DNA of 64,000 nucleotides from Corynebacterium urealyticum DSM 7109. Its GTDB lineage: Bacteria > Actinomycetota > Actinomycetes > Mycobacteriales > Mycobacteriaceae. The stretch lies in assembly GCF_000069945.1 (NCBI RefSeq), contig NC_010545.1:1364001-1428000 (forward strand). Reading direction: 5' to 3'. Below, piece after piece: positions 52,792-63,879 of the stretch. Below the pieces are notes generated by a model. It was not told the origin of the DNA and did no database searches. It saw only the letters and a list, made by a program, of their open reading frames with translations. Within the stretch, counting starts at the first letter, position 1. Each line of letters begins with the position of its first letter. Made by a program: the position numbers and the translations under genes.

Positions 52792-53033
52792 AAAGTTTTC
52801 CGCCTTCCTTGTGCGCGAACCTTCGGGGAAAGATCCGCGCTTTTTCGTGGAGCCTTTTCGTTGCCTTCCATCTTGACCCGTAGGGCCAAAGATTTGGCGC
52901 ACATTTCAGGAGCGTGTCGTATCTTTAAAGTTCTACTTTAAGGTTCCGACCTGCGAATATCGGCACATGAGTCACACCAGTCACACGCACTTCAGGAGCG
53001 CCGCGCCAACCCCAACGCAGCGAAAAATCCCTG
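52792..53033 (-). promoter_or_regulatory. ftsZ upstream region with 17-bp palindrome
   Basis: This 242-nt gap between ftsQ and ftsZ is the longest non-coding stretch of the dcw cluster after the T-box. It holds the perfect palindrome TTAAAGT-TCT-ACTTTAA at 52925-52941 and two GTCACAC repeats at about 52971-52986. Multiple ftsZ promoters are expected here. No ORF is supported. Confidence 0.6.
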
Positions 53034-53798
53034 TTAATCCCGGGCTGTCGGCATGGCGGGATTAGACACGTTCCACGTGGGCTGCTCACGCTGCAGAACC
53101 ACGCGCACCGCCTCGGCCTTTTCCGTCAGCTGCTCGGCAGCTCCGAAGTACACGACCTTGCGAGGCTTCTGCTCCCCCTCCGGGGCGGGCAGTTCGAAGG
53201 TCATCTCAACCGCTTCGGCGTTGGGGGCCGCGACCTCCACCAGCTGTTTCCGGTTCTCCGGCTGCAGCGCATCCACAGCCGCAGCGCCGGCAGCCAGTGC
53301 TCGGGTGTCGCCGTCCTTGACCTTGGTAAACGGCACCGCGCCCTCCGGGGCTGGTCCCTTAAGGAACACCTTGCCGTCCCGGTCGATCAGGGATGTCTCC
53401 CCGCCCTCGTCGAGCACGCCAACGGCCTCGTGTTCGGTGATCTTAATCGTCACGGTGCTTGGCCAGCTGCGCGAGACCGTCACCTTCTTCACCCACGGAG
53501 TCGGAGCGACATTCCGGGCGACCTGCTCGGTATCCAGCCGCAGCATGTTGCTCTGCTGGCCCACCCCGCTCGCCTCGCTGACCTGCTGGACGTCAGCATT
53601 CTTCGCGCCTTGGACGTCGACGTTCTTGACCGTCAGCACCGGGAAGAAGAAGAGCACAGCCCACGCGGCGACGACAGCCAGCACCGCCACGAATGCCCAC
53701 CGACGTCGCGCGTGCTTGCTCCGTCGGCGGCGTTCCCGAGCCTGCGCGCCCGCACTCCGGGGACGGCGCCGATCGCGGGTGGTCTTATCCTCCGCCAT
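53034..53798 (-). CDS. ftsQ: Cell division protein FtsQ
   Basis: Divisome protein of 254 residues: a basic cytoplasmic tail (RRRPRSAGAQARERRRR), one membrane segment at about residues 33-52, a POTRA domain (LTVKNVDVQGAKN) and the FtsQ beta domain (ITEHEAVGVLDEGG). It follows murC by 5 nt. Confidence 0.93.
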   Translation of the reverse strand: MAEDKTTRDRRRPRSAGAQARERRRRSKHARRRWAFVAVLAVVAAWAVLFFFPVLTVKNVDVQGAKNADVQQVSEASGVGQQSNMLRLDTEQVARNVAPTPWVKKVTVSRSWPSTVTIKITEHEAVGVLDEGGETSLIDRDGKVFLKGPAPEGAVPFTKVKDGDTRALAAGAAAVDALQPENRKQLVEVAAPNAEAVEMTFELPAPEGEQKPRKVVYFGAAEQLTEKAEAVRVVLQREQPTWNVSNPAMPTARD

Positions 53799-53803
53799 GG
53801 TTT

Positions 53804-55267
53804 CTACTCCCCCTGCGCTTCCCTGCCGCAGCGCAGGATCTCATCAGCCAGCATGGTGACCGTGCCGGCGCCAATGGTGAGCACCACGTCCCCCGGCTTC
53901 GCGATACCGATGACCTGCTCCGCGACGGCGGAAAAGTCCGGCTGGAAATGCCATTCGCAGGTTAGCTTCTCCCCGATGATGCGGGAATCCACTCCCTCCA
54001 CCGGCTGCTCACGCGCGCCGAAAATATCCAGCAGAACGACCTCGTCAGCCAGGGACAGGGCGCGTGCGAATTCAGAGGCGAAGTTCATGGTGCGACTGTA
54101 CAGGTGGGGCTGGAAGACAGCGATGATACGTCCAGCGTCGGTCGCCTCAACGAGCTCCTTAGCAGCGGTAAGCACAGCGGTGACCTCGGTCGGGTGGTGC
54201 GCGTAATCGTCGTAGACCCGCACTCCGCCGGCCTCACCGTGGTACTCAAAACGGCGGCGCACACCGTCGAAGTCGGCGACACCGGCAATGACCTTCTCCA
54301 GGTCCGCGCCCAGGAGCGCACCGCCGGTGATCGCGGCGACCCCGTTGAGCGTCATGTGGGCGCCCGGGATGGCCACGCGGATGTCCTCATAGCGCTCCTC
54401 CTGGCCGGGCAGGTTGAACCGAACCTTTGCGGCCGTACCACGCGCATCAGGGATCATTTCCTCGATAATCGCGGCGGCTGGGATATCCGGGTGCTGATCG
54501 GCGGCCGCGCGGGATCCGTAGCCCAGCACGGTGGGCGCCGTGCCCGCAGCGCGAACCCGGGCTGCCAGCGCGGCAGCGCCCGGATCGTCGAGGCAGCACA
54601 CCAGGTAGCCACCCGGGGTGACCTTCGTGGCGAACTCGTCGAAGATCGCCACATAGGCCTCTTCGGTGCCGTAGTAGTCGAGGTGATCCGGCTCGATGTT
54701 CGTGATCACAGCGACTTCCGGGCTATAGGAGAGGAAAGAACCATCGGATTCGTCAGCTTCGGCAATGAAGATCTCCCCGGTGCCGTGGTGGGCGTTCGTG
54801 CCCGCGCGATTCAACTGCCCGCCGATGGCAAACGAGGGATCGAGGCCGGCAGCCTGCACCCCTACCACCGCCATCGAGGTCGTGGAGGTCTTCCCGTGGG
54901 TGCCGGCCAGCAGGAATGCCCGGCGATCGGACATGAGTTCGGCAAGCACGTCGGAGCGGCGGACGATGGGGATCCCGGCCTCGCGGGCGGCGGTGAGCTC
55001 GGGATTATCCTTCGGAATCGCGGCGAAAGAGGTCACGACGACCGTCGGCAGCTCCGCGCCACCGGTGACGTTCGCGGCGTCGTGTCCAATAGCGACCTCC
55101 GCCCCGGCTGCACGCAGCGCCAGGACGCTGCGGGAGTCCTTCATGTCGGAGCCGGTGACGCTGTAGCCCCGGGCGAGCAGGATTCGGGCGATGCCGGACA
55201 TCCCGGCCCCGCCGATGCCCACCATGTGGGTCCGGCTCAGATCAATCTGTTCAGGCTGCGTGGTCAT
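53804..55267 (-). CDS. murC: UDP-N-acetylmuramate--L-alanine ligase
   Basis: First peptide-stem ligase of peptidoglycan synthesis, 487 residues. The Rossmann motif is [11 protein letters not shown], the ATP-binding loop [11 protein letters not shown], and the C-terminal [10 protein letters not shown] segment is present. A GAGGA ribosome site precedes the ATG. A 120-nt gap separates it from murG. Confidence 0.96.
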   Translation of the reverse strand: MTTQPEQIDLSRTHMVGIGGAGMSGIARILLARGYSVTGSDMKDSRSVLALRAAGAEVAIGHDAANVTGGAELPTVVVTSFAAIPKDNPELTAAREAGIPIVRRSDVLAELMSDRRAFLLAGTHGKTSTTSMAVVGVQAAGLDPSFAIGGQLNRAGTNAHHGTGEIFIAEADESDGSFLSYSPEVAVITNIEPDHLDYYGTEEAYVAIFDEFATKVTPGGYLVCCLDDPGAAALAARVRAAGTAPTVLGYGSRAAADQHPDIPAAAIIEEMIPDARGTAAKVRFNLPGQEERYEDIRVAIPGAHMTLNGVAAITGGALLGADLEKVIAGVADFDGVRRRFEYHGEAGGVRVYDDYAHHPTEVTAVLTAAKELVEATDAGRIIAVFQPHLYSRTMNFASEFARALSLADEVVLLDIFGAREQPVEGVDSRIIGEKLTCEWHFQPDFSAVAEQVIGIAKPGDVVLTIGAGTVTMLADEILRCGREAQGE

Positions 55268-55387
55268 GGGATCCTCAATCTCTGTGGAAAGGCTGTTGCC
55301 TTGAAATGGGGGTCGTGGTGGCCTCGCCGGGGCAAGGTCACCTGCTGGTGCCGGGGCTCAGCGTCCGGTTGAAGCGCGTCTGTGTGC

Positions 55388-56521
55388 CTAGCCGGCTGCT
55401 GATAGCAGAGCGCGAGCAATCTCGTCTGCCGCATCGCGGTGACCGGCGGATTCGGCGGCCGCGCTGGCCTGGGCGAGCCGCTGCTCGTCGCCGAGCAGAG
55501 CGGTGACCTCTGAGACGACGCGCGCGCCGTCGAGCTCCGCATCGGGGACGATCACCCCACCACCGGCGTCGACAACTGGGCGGGCGTTAAGCTCCTGCTC
55601 CCCGTTGCCGTGCGGTAGCGGGACGTAGATGCCGGGCAGGCCGACGGCGGACACCTCGGCGACGGTCATCGCGCCTGCGCGGCACAGTACTGCGTCGGCT
55701 GCGGCGAGCGCGAGGTCCATGCGGTCGATGTATGGCACCGCCTGGTAGCGGGGTGCGGTGTCGAAGTTAGGTGCAGTGATCTCGTTCTTCTTACCGAAGG
55801 CGTGAAGGACGCCCACGCCCGCCTCGTGGAGGGCATCGGCAGCGTCGACGACCCCGCGGTTGATGCTGGCCGCCCCCTGGGAACCGCCGGTGACCAGCAG
55901 GACCGGACCTTTGGGGTCAAGACCAAAGAACTCGCGGGCCTCGGCGCGCAACGCTGCACGGTCGAGGTTCAATACGGATTCCTTGACCGGGATGCCCACG
56001 ATCTTATCGTCCTTCAGCCCCGAGCCCGGCACCGCGGCCAGCGCAGTCCCACCCAGGCGCACGCCCAGCTTGTTCGACATGCCGGCACGGGCATTGGCCT
56101 CGTGCACGAAGAACGGGATTCCCAGCGAACGGGCGGCGAGGTAGGCCGGAGCGGAAACGTAGCCGCCAAAGCCGATGAGCACGTCCGCCTGGACGTCGCG
56201 GAGGTGGGCCTTGGTCTCGTCGATGGCCTGCTTCAGACGCAGCGGCAGGGTGAATAGGTCCTTATTCACCTTGCGCGGGACCGGAACCGGCGGGATCATG
56301 CGCAGGTCAAAGCCTCGGTCGGGCACGATCGAGGCTTCCAATCCCTTTGGGCTTCCCAGTGCGGTGACCCGGGCGTTCGGGGCCAGGCGCTTCACAGCCT
56401 CGGCGACCGCGAGCGCTGGCTCGATGTGGCCAGCGGTACCGCCTCCTGCGACAACCACCGACGGTGCGGCATCGGTGCTCGTGCCTGCCGGATGATCCTC
56501 CCGGTGTGTGCTGTGGGCCAT
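55388..56521 (-). CDS. murG: Lipid II synthase (UDP-GlcNAc transferase)
   Basis: GT-B glycosyltransferase of 377 residues adding GlcNAc to lipid [18 protein letters not shown] near residue 27 and [12 protein letters not shown] are diagnostic, and the donor-site [22 protein letters not shown] is intact. It has a hydrophilic N-terminal extension of about 20 residues. It follows ftsW by 6 nt. Confidence 0.95.
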   Translation of the reverse strand: MAHSTHREDHPAGTSTDAAPSVVVAGGGTAGHIEPALAVAEAVKRLAPNARVTALGSPKGLEASIVPDRGFDLRMIPPVPVPRKVNKDLFTLPLRLKQAIDETKAHLRDVQADVLIGFGGYVSAPAYLAARSLGIPFFVHEANARAGMSNKLGVRLGGTALAAVPGSGLKDDKIVGIPVKESVLNLDRAALRAEAREFFGLDPKGPVLLVTGGSQGAASINRGVVDAADALHEAGVGVLHAFGKKNEITAPNFDTAPRYQAVPYIDRMDLALAAADAVLCRAGAMTVAEVSAVGLPGIYVPLPHGNGEQELNARPVVDAGGGVIVPDAELDGARVVSEVTALLGDEQRLAQASAAAESAGHRDAADEIARALLSAAG

Positions 56522-56527
56522 CGGTTT

Positions 56528-58144
56528 CTACTTCCTCCTCGGCGAGTAGCGGTTCTCGCTACTACGGCTTCGACGTTGCGGCAGTGGTTCCTGCCGGTGC
56601 CAGGTGTTAGTGCCATCGTAATCCGGCACGCGATCGCGGTGCGGCAGCCGCTGCTGCGCGCGACGGTTCCGGTCACGTTCGCGGCGGACATCCTGCCCCG
56701 CGGTGCCAGCGGTGGACTCCCGGCGAGTCACCGGGCGGCCGTAGCGCTGAGTGGTGTTGCGACGCTCGATGCGGCGCTCCTCCCCCGCCCGGTACGGCAG
56801 CGGCTCAGGCAGCAGGAACATCCGGTCGAAGAGGCTGCGCCCCTCGTGTTGCATCGAGGAGATCGCCTTGGGCTCGTGGCGTGCGCAATTGGCGAGGAGA
56901 CCGAGCGAGCCCAGGGTGATGACCATGGAGGTACCACCCGCAGAGATCAGCGGCAGCTGGATACCCGTCATCGGCATCAGGCCCACGACATAGGAGATGT
57001 TGTACAACGCCTGGACGACGATGCCCAGGGTCAGCGTTGCGGAGAGCATAGACAGGAACGGGTCTGCCTGCGCCAGGGCGGTGCGGATGCCGAACCAGCC
57101 GAGGACCGCGAAGAGCACGACCACGATGCTGGCCCCAACCCAGCCGAGCTCCTCCCCGATGATTGCGAAGATGAAGTCATTCTTCGCCTCCGGCAGGTAG
57201 TACCACTTCGCGCGAGATTGCCCCAGCCCCGTGCCGGTCAGGGAGCCGTCCGAGAGGCTCAGCAGCCCCTGATAGGACTGGTAGGACGGCCCGCTGGTGC
57301 TGCCCTCCCGGAAGTTCAGGAACAGGGTGTCCTTCCACGTCGTGATGCGGTCGCTTCGGTAGGCCTGGGCGATGGTCGCGCCAGTGGCCAGCAGCGCGAT
57401 GACACCGCCGACGAGGGCAATGAGACGGGCCGAGACGCCGGAGAAGAAGAACAACGCCATCAACACGATGCCCACGGTGAGCATCATGCCGAGGTCCTTC
57501 TGCAGCAGAACCAGAAGCACCATGGCCGTGCCCACGGCCAGGAATCGGCCAAGGACGGGGCGGAACTCGTCGGACTGCCGCGTCTTGGAGCTGATCTCCG
57601 CCGCTCCCCACACAGCCAGCGCCACCTTGGACAGCTCGGAGGGCTGAATGCCGAAGGAACCGAACCGGATCCACGAGTGGGATCCGATCTCCGCGCCGAC
57701 ACCAACCCCCGGGATGAACAGGGCGACCTGCAGGAACAGCGCGAGGCCGAGCAGCCACGGGGAGATGGCCTTGATCGTGTCCGCACGCAGCCGCAGGGCA
57801 AGCCAGGCAACGGCGAGGCCAATGATGACATAGAGAGCCTGGTTGAGGAATACGGACCACACGGAGGTATCCGGGGTGCGTGCCGTCACCATCGAGGAGG
57901 ACAACACCATCGTCAAACCAATGGCCGTGAGCATCAGGGTGACGCTCAGGATCACCTTGTAGTTCAGCTGCGGGGTGTCCAGCACCGCCTTGATCTTGGC
58001 CCACACACCCTTTGCGGTGGAGTTCTGCCCGCTACCGCTGGACTTCGGCTGTGTTTGATCCGGGCGACGGCGAGGGTACTCGGTGCGGGTGGGTTGGCGC
58101 CGGGCGCGATCGCGGTCTGAGCCGTGGTGTGAAGTCATAGTCAT
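56528..58144 (-). CDS. ftsW: Lipid II polymerase FtsW
   Basis: SEDS glycosyltransferase of 538 residues. A basic N-terminal extension of about 55 residues precedes ten membrane segments; the SEDS core has GSHSWIRFGSFGIQPSELSK-like and NDFIFAIIGEELGW elements. The C-terminal 100 residues are an Arg-rich cytoplasmic tail (RRERDRNRRAQQRL). I chose ATG 58144, which shares one base with the murD stop, over an upstream GTG-like start that would overlap murD by 19 nt. Confidence 0.94.
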   Translation of the reverse strand: MTMTSHHGSDRDRARRQPTRTEYPRRRPDQTQPKSSGSGQNSTAKGVWAKIKAVLDTPQLNYKVILSVTLMLTAIGLTMVLSSSMVTARTPDTSVWSVFLNQALYVIIGLAVAWLALRLRADTIKAISPWLLGLALFLQVALFIPGVGVGAEIGSHSWIRFGSFGIQPSELSKVALAVWGAAEISSKTRQSDEFRPVLGRFLAVGTAMVLLVLLQKDLGMMLTVGIVLMALFFFSGVSARLIALVGGVIALLATGATIAQAYRSDRITTWKDTLFLNFREGSTSGPSYQSYQGLLSLSDGSLTGTGLGQSRAKWYYLPEAKNDFIFAIIGEELGWVGASIVVVLFAVLGWFGIRTALAQADPFLSMLSATLTLGIVVQALYNISYVVGLMPMTGIQLPLISAGGTSMVITLGSLGLLANCARHEPKAISSMQHEGRSLFDRMFLLPEPLPYRAGEERRIERRNTTQRYGRPVTRRESTAGTAGQDVRRERDRNRRAQQRLPHRDRVPDYDGTNTWHRQEPLPQRRSRSSENRYSPRRK

Positions 58145-59625
58145 TAGCTCTCGCCCTCCCATTCGCTGGTGCCAGCCTCGGCACCCGTGCCCCTAGCGTA
58201 GGCGGCGAAAAGGTCGCCGCGCTGTGCCATGCCGGTGTACATGTCCAAGGACGCCGCCGCGGGTGCAAGGACAACGCTGTCCCCTGGTGCAGCAAGGGTG
58301 CGGGCGGCTGCCACAGCCTCGGCCATGGCTCCTTCCGGGTCGGTGTTCGAGACCTCCGTGACGGGCAGGTCTGGGAACTGTGCCGCCAGTTCACGAATGA
58401 TCTCCGCCCGGTCACAGCCGAGCACGACCGCGCCCCGCAGCCCAGGGCCGACGGTGGCGATGAGGTCATGGACCTCCGCGCCCTTGAGCTGGCCGCCGGC
58501 CACCCACACGATGTTTTCTAGCCCGCCGAGCGCGGCAATGGCTGCGTGAGGGTTCGTGGCCTTGGAGTTATCAATCCAGATCACCCCTTCTGCCAAGTGC
58601 ACGGCCTGGCCGCGGTGCGCCTGCACTTCGAAGCCGTGCAGCGCCTGCGAAATGGCTACTGGCGGCACGTCGAAGGCTCGCACGAGGGCGCAGGCCGCCA
58701 CAGCATCGGCGATGCCCGCCGGCCCCGGTGGGGAAATCGCCTCCGCCGAGGCGATGGGGGTGACCTGCAGTTCACCGTTCTCGGCGGTGGCTACCTCGGT
58801 GATGACCGCCCCCGCCTCGGACTCCACCACCCCCACAACGAGCGGGAAATGTGCCTGGGCGAGCACCTCGGCAGGATCCTGCATGCTGCAGGCCACCACG
58901 TTGGGGACACCGTTGTCCGCAGCGAGCTCGCGGACGAGCTGTTCGTCCACTGCAACCACCGGGCGCGGTCCCCGAAGGGCGCGGAGCTTATCCCCGGCGT
59001 AGCCTGCCATGGAACCATGCCAATCCAGGTGATCTTCCGCGAGGTTGAGCACCACGCCGGTGTCCGGGGTGAAGCTGGGCGCCCAATGCAGCTGGAAGCT
59101 GGAGACTTCGGCGACGAGGTAGTCCGCCCGCTCGTCGGCCACCAACGCGGCCCCCGGCGGGGTGCCGATGTTGCCGACGGACACGGCGGCCAGGCCCCCT
59201 GCCTGCAGCATCGCCGTGGTCATCGCGGTGGCGGTTGTTTTACCGTTCGTGCCGGTGATCGCAATCCAGGTGCGCGGGGTCCCGAAGGCCCCGGCCTGGT
59301 CCGCGAGCCAGGCGGCCTCGATATCACCAATCACCGGCACACCCGCGGCCTGGGCTGCGAGCAGCAGCTCGGAGTCCGGGCGCCACCCCGGCGAGGTGAT
59401 CAGCAGCGCGGGCGCGGTCTCAGCCGAAGACACCGCGGCAATAGCCTCGGCGGTGTTGAGATCCGCAACCTGGGCACGGTCATCGACGACCTTGAAGTTT
59501 CCACCGATGCCCTCGAGCATGGCGACGATGCCCTTGCCCGCCACGCCGGCGCCGGCGACGAAGACCGTCCGCGAGCGAATGATGTCGACAGCGGACTGGG
59601 GGTTGAGGATCGAATCGGTGGACAT
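58144..59625 (-). CDS. murD: UDP-N-acetylmuramoyl-L-alanine--D-glutamate ligase
   Basis: Adds D-Glu to UDP-MurNAc-Ala; 493 residues. The ATP loop is [11 protein letters not shown], with [13 protein letters not shown] and [12 protein letters not shown] in the central and C-terminal domains. A 21-nt gap separates it from mraY. Confidence 0.95.
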
Positions 59626-59646
59626 GGTGAGCCCTCTTTCGCGGGT

Positions 59647-60747
59647 TTAGAAACTCGTGGCGGTCAGCCACTCGCCATAGAACAGGCCGAAGCCGGTCAT
59701 CGCGGCCAGGGCTGCGAGCAGCCAGAAGCGGACGACGACGGTGGTCTCGGCCCAACCGCCGTTCTCAAAGTGGTGGTGGATCGGCGCCATGCGGAACACG
59801 CGCTTACCGGTCGTCTTGAAGTAGGTCACCTGGATGACCACGGAGACGGTCTCCAGAACGAAGATCGCGCCCACGATGATCATCAGCAGCTCGGTGTGGG
59901 AGGTGATGGACAGGCCGGCGACAAGGCCGCCCAGGGCCAGCGAGCCGGTGTCCCCCATGAAGATCTTCGCCGGGGAGGCGTTCCACCACAGGAAGCCGAG
60001 GCAGGCGCCCAAGCCGGCGGAGGCCAGCATCGCCAAGTCCAGCGGATCGCGGACGAAGTAGCACCCGGCAGCCGCCCCATCGGCGCAAGAATTGCGGAAC
60101 TGCCAGAAGGTGATGAGCACATACGCCCCCATCACGATGGCCGTCACGCCGGACGCCAGGCCGTCTAGGCCGTCCGTGAGGTTCACGGCATTCGACCAGG
60201 CGGAAATGACGATGTTGATGAAGATCAGGAACAGGATCATCCCGATGACGGCGCCGCCCACGGCGATGTTGAACGTCGGCATCTCCCGGACGAAGGAAAG
60301 GTACGTGGATCCCGGGGTGATGTCATTGGAGTCCGGGAACTGCAGAATCATCACGCCGAAGGCGATGGCGATCACCAGCTGGCAGATGAGCTTCGCCCGG
60401 GCGTTGAGCCCCAGGTTCCGCCCCTTGACCAGCTTGATGTAGTCATCGGCGAAGCCCACCCCGCCCAGGGCGAGGGTCAGGCCCAGCACCAGCCAGCCGG
60501 ACACGCCGGGGCCGGAGCCGGTGAAGACCAGCCCGACCAGCACAGCGACAATATAGCCAAGGGTGATGCCCACGAGGATGGCGATGCCACCCATCGTGGG
60601 AGTGCCGCGCTTCTTCAGGTGGGACTTCGGCCCCTCCTCGCGGATCTCCTGGCCCAGGCCCTCGTCCGAGAACTTCCGGATGAGAACCGGGGTGAAAAGT
60701 ACAGCCGCGAGGAACGCCACGGCGCCCGCGATGAAGATCTGCATCAT
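59647..60747 (-). CDS. mraY: Phospho-MurNAc-pentapeptide translocase
   Basis: Membrane enzyme of 366 residues that makes lipid I from UDP-MurNAc-pentapeptide and undecaprenyl phosphate. Ten membrane segments, with the catalytic-region motifs [33 protein letters not shown] and the C-terminal PIHHHFE. Starts 9 nt after murF. Confidence 0.96.
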   Translation of the reverse strand: MMQIFIAGAVAFLAAVLFTPVLIRKFSDEGLGQEIREEGPKSHLKKRGTPTMGGIAILVGITLGYIVAVLVGLVFTGSGPGVSGWLVLGLTLALGGVGFADDYIKLVKGRNLGLNARAKLICQLVIAIAFGVMILQFPDSNDITPGSTYLSFVREMPTFNIAVGGAVIGMILFLIFINIVISAWSNAVNLTDGLDGLASGVTAIVMGAYVLITFWQFRNSCADGAAAGCYFVRDPLDLAMLASAGLGACLGFLWWNASPAKIFMGDTGSLALGGLVAGLSITSHTELLMIIVGAIFVLETVSVVIQVTYFKTTGKRVFRMAPIHHHFENGGWAETTVVVRFWLLAALAAMTGFGLFYGEWLTATSF

Positions 60748-60756
60748 GGGTTTTCC

Positions 60757-62259
60757 TTATGCTCCTTCGTCCGCCAAAAGCCCTTCGGCGACCGCCCAGA
60801 GACCATCAGAGTATGACGCCTTCACGAGCACAACATCCTTGGGTTTGACATGTTGATCCACAAAATTCACTGCCGCGTCGACATCCTCGACGCTGCGGGT
60901 ATCCACACCGTGCTCCCGCGCCGCATCGGCGATGGCACGCTGGTTGACCCCGGTGCCAACGATCACGGCGTGATCGATGCCCCGGGTGCCGAGGAACTTG
61001 CCTAGCTCGGTGTGCTCCTCGGCGGATTCCTCACCCAGCTCGCCCATCTGCCCCAGCACAGCCCAGCTGCTGGCCTCCGGACGACCACCGGCCGTGTAGG
61101 CCAGGGCGTCGATGCCAGCGCGCATGGACTCCGGGTTGGCGTTGTAGGAATCGTTGATAATAGTCGCACCATCGCGCCGGGTTCGCACGTCCATGCGGTT
61201 GGCGCTGGCGGCGACGTGGTTGCCCAGCACTCGGGCCACCGACGCCGGCAGCATGCCGGATTCGACCGCGACCGCAGCGGCGGCGAGCGCGTTGGAGACT
61301 TGGTGGGCACCGAACACGCCCAGGCGGATGTCCACCGGCTCACCGTACGGGTGGTGTAGGCGGAAGGACGCCCGAGCGACCTCGTCCAGGCGGATATCGC
61401 TGGCCCAGTAGTCGGCCCGCTCCCCCGTCTTGGAACGCTCGTCAAGCGCGAAGGTTACGACCCGCGCGCGGGTGCGGTGCCGCATGGCGATCACCGCGTC
61501 GTCGTCCGCGTTGAGGATCGCGATCCCGCCATCCTCCGCGGCTGGGAGTGCCTCGACGAGCTCTCCCTTGGCCTGTGCGATCGCCTCCCGGGAGCCGAAC
61601 TCACCGAGGTGTGCGCTGCCCACGTTCAGCTCGACGCCGATTTTCGGCGGGGTGACCGTGGTCAGGTGGGCAATGTGGCCCACACCGCGGGCGGACATCT
61701 CGGAGACCAGGAACTTCGTGCCCCGGCTCGCGCGCAGCGCGGTGTAGGGCAGGCCAATCTCGTTGTTGAAGCTGCCCGGCGGGGCGACGGTCTCTCCCAG
61801 GTCACCCAGCAGCGCGCCGATCAGGTCCTTCGTGGAGGTCTTCCCGGCCGAGCCGGTCACACCAACGACGACCATGCCCTCTTCGTCGGCAAGGACGTCG
61901 GTGTTGTGGCGCGCGAGCTTGTCGACGGCGGCGAGCACCGCCGCCCCGTAGCCCTCCTCATCTGCGCCGAAGACCGCGGAATTATCGGTGCCCTCAGCCC
62001 GCTCGCTGGCCGGCGCCAGCAGCGCCGGGTAACCAACGGGCCGGCCCACGATGGCCAACGCCGCGCCCTGCTCACCCGCGGCGGCCACGTAGTCGTGCCC
62101 GTCCACGGTGGCCCCGGGCAGCGCCATGAAGATGCTCCCCGGCGCTACCTTGCGCGAGTCGAACTCCACGGGGCCCGCCACGATAGTCTCCGCGGCGGCG
62201 CCGTCAATCAATTCGCCACCCGTGATGGCGGCAATTTCACCTGCTGAAAGCTCAATCAT
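60757..62259 (-). CDS. murF: UDP-MurNAc-tripeptide--D-Ala-D-Ala ligase
   Basis: Adds the D-Ala-D-Ala dipeptide; 500 residues. The ATP loop is GSAGKTSTKDL, with SFNNEIGLPYT and NDSYNANPESM. It lies 17 nt after murE. Length is normal for actinobacteria. Confidence 0.95.
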   Translation of the reverse strand: MIELSAGEIAAITGGELIDGAAAETIVAGPVEFDSRKVAPGSIFMALPGATVDGHDYVAAAGEQGAALAIVGRPVGYPALLAPASERAEGTDNSAVFGADEEGYGAAVLAAVDKLARHNTDVLADEEGMVVVGVTGSAGKTSTKDLIGALLGDLGETVAPPGSFNNEIGLPYTALRASRGTKFLVSEMSARGVGHIAHLTTVTPPKIGVELNVGSAHLGEFGSREAIAQAKGELVEALPAAEDGGIAILNADDDAVIAMRHRTRARVVTFALDERSKTGERADYWASDIRLDEVARASFRLHHPYGEPVDIRLGVFGAHQVSNALAAAAVAVESGMLPASVARVLGNHVAASANRMDVRTRRDGATIINDSYNANPESMRAGIDALAYTAGGRPEASSWAVLGQMGELGEESAEEHTELGKFLGTRGIDHAVIVGTGVNQRAIADAAREHGVDTRSVEDVDAAVNFVDQHVKPKDVVLVKASYSDGLWAVAEGLLADEGA

Positions 62260-62276
62260 TGCTTCGTCGCCTCTCG

Positions 62277-63878
62277 TTAGTCGCGGATCTTCGTGCTTGC
62301 CTGCTGGTCAACGCCCGCCCGCTGCTCAAGTGCTGCGGCGAGCTCCTCGAGGTCGGCGAACGGGTGGATTTCCCCGCGGACCTCCTGGCCGGTCTCGTGC
62401 CCCTTGCCTGCCACCACGATCGCATCACCAGGGCGAGCCCATGCGACCGCCGCGCGGATGGCGTCCGCGCGGCCCGGGACGTCGTCATAAAAGACCTTCT
62501 CGCCGTTCGCCTCGCGGGCCTCGGCTGCCTTGCGCACCCCGTCCAGGATCATCGACCGAATCGGGGCGGGTTCTTCATCGCGCGGGTTGTCGTCGGTGAC
62601 GAAGACGGCGTCGGCGACCTTCGCGGCCTCCTCGCCCATCATGGGGCGCTTGTCGTGGTCACGGTTACCGCCGGCTCCCAGCACAATGCCGATGCGCCCC
62701 GTCGGGGACGGCAGGTAGTCGCTCAGGGTCCGGACGACGGCGGCGACGGCGCCCGGCTTGTGGGCGTAGTCCACCACCGCGAGGAAGGGCTGCCCGGCGT
62801 CCACGGCCTGCATGCGGCCCGGCACCTGCACATCCGCGATGGCCGCTGCTGCGGCTTGCGGGTCCTCCCCCAGCTGCGTCACGCAGCTGATCGCCAGCAG
62901 GCTGTTGGCCACGTTGAAAGAGCCGACCAGGCCGATGTCGTAGCTGAATTCCTCGCCCTCGGTGGCTACGGTGATCTCCTGGCGGCCGGCCGGGGTGACG
63001 TGCACGTCGGTGACCTGCCAATCCGCGCCGGACTGCTTCGTGGTGCCCACGGTGAGGGCCTGGAGTCCGGAGTCTGCAATCATGCCGGCGAGGCGCTGGC
63101 CCCAGTCGTCGTCGACGCAGACCACGGCGGCAGGCAGCTCCGCGCCCTCGGCCTGAGCCTGGAGGAACAGCTGGGCCTTCGTCTCGAAGTAGTCCTCCAT
63201 CGTCGGGTGGAAATCCAGGTGGTCCTGGCTCAAGTTGGTGAAGCCGGCGACGTCGAAATCGATGCCGGTCACCCGCCCCAGCGCGAGCGCATGCGAGCTG
63301 ACCTCCATGACCACGTGGGTGACCCCGCGGTCGCGCATCTGCGCCAGCAGAGCCTGCATGGTCGGCGCCTCGGGGGTGGTGAGCTTCGTGGGGATCTGCT
63401 CGCCATTGATTCGGGTGCCGGTGGTGCCGATGATGCCGACGCTGTGCTTGGCCATCAGGGCGCGCTCGATGAGGTACGTCGTGGTGGTCTTACCCGAGGT
63501 TCCGGTGATGCCGATGATGCGCAGGTCGCGGCTCGGGTGGCCGTAGACCGCCGCGGCGACCGGCCCCATCCAGCGCCGGACGTCGTCGACGACCAGCAGC
63601 GGGAGGTCCGCATCGGCGAGGATCTCCGCGCCCTCGGCATCCGTGAGGACGGCAGCGGCCCCGCTGTCTGCTGCGAAGGTCGCGCCGTGGACGCGGCTAC
63701 CCGGAACGGCGCAGAACAGGCCGCCGGGCTGGACGTCCGCGGAACCGATGGCGGCGGAGTCGACGGTGACGTCCTGATGGGTAGCGGCGACCGTACCGCC
63801 GGTCAGTGCCGCGAGTTCGCGGAGGGTTACCCCGCGGGTGTTGCGGTCGGAATTGTCAGTGGCCTGGTGGGTTGCCAT
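62277..63878 (-). CDS. murE: UDP-MurNAc-dipeptide--meso-DAP ligase
   Basis: Adds the third stem residue; 533 residues. The ATP loop is GTSGKTTTTYL. The DNPRDE motif predicts meso-diaminopimelate rather than lysine, in line with the corynebacterial cell wall. The ATG is 1 nt after the ftsI stop. Confidence 0.95.
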   Translation of the reverse strand: MATHQATDNSDRNTRGVTLRELAALTGGTVAATHQDVTVDSAAIGSADVQPGGLFCAVPGSRVHGATFAADSGAAAVLTDAEGAEILADADLPLLVVDDVRRWMGPVAAAVYGHPSRDLRIIGITGTSGKTTTTYLIERALMAKHSVGIIGTTGTRINGEQIPTKLTTPEAPTMQALLAQMRDRGVTHVVMEVSSHALALGRVTGIDFDVAGFTNLSQDHLDFHPTMEDYFETKAQLFLQAQAEGAELPAAVVCVDDDWGQRLAGMIADSGLQALTVGTTKQSGADWQVTDVHVTPAGRQEITVATEGEEFSYDIGLVGSFNVANSLLAISCVTQLGEDPQAAAAAIADVQVPGRMQAVDAGQPFLAVVDYAHKPGAVAAVVRTLSDYLPSPTGRIGIVLGAGGNRDHDKRPMMGEEAAKVADAVFVTDDNPRDEEPAPIRSMILDGVRKAAEAREANGEKVFYDDVPGRADAIRAAVAWARPGDAIVVAGKGHETGQEVRGEIHPFADLEELAAALEQRAGVDQQASTKIRD

Positions 63879-63879
63879 G

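Noticed and set aside
55268..55387. Possible small gene between murC and murG
   Set aside because: The 120-nt gap has no start codon with ribosome site and no open frame of useful length.
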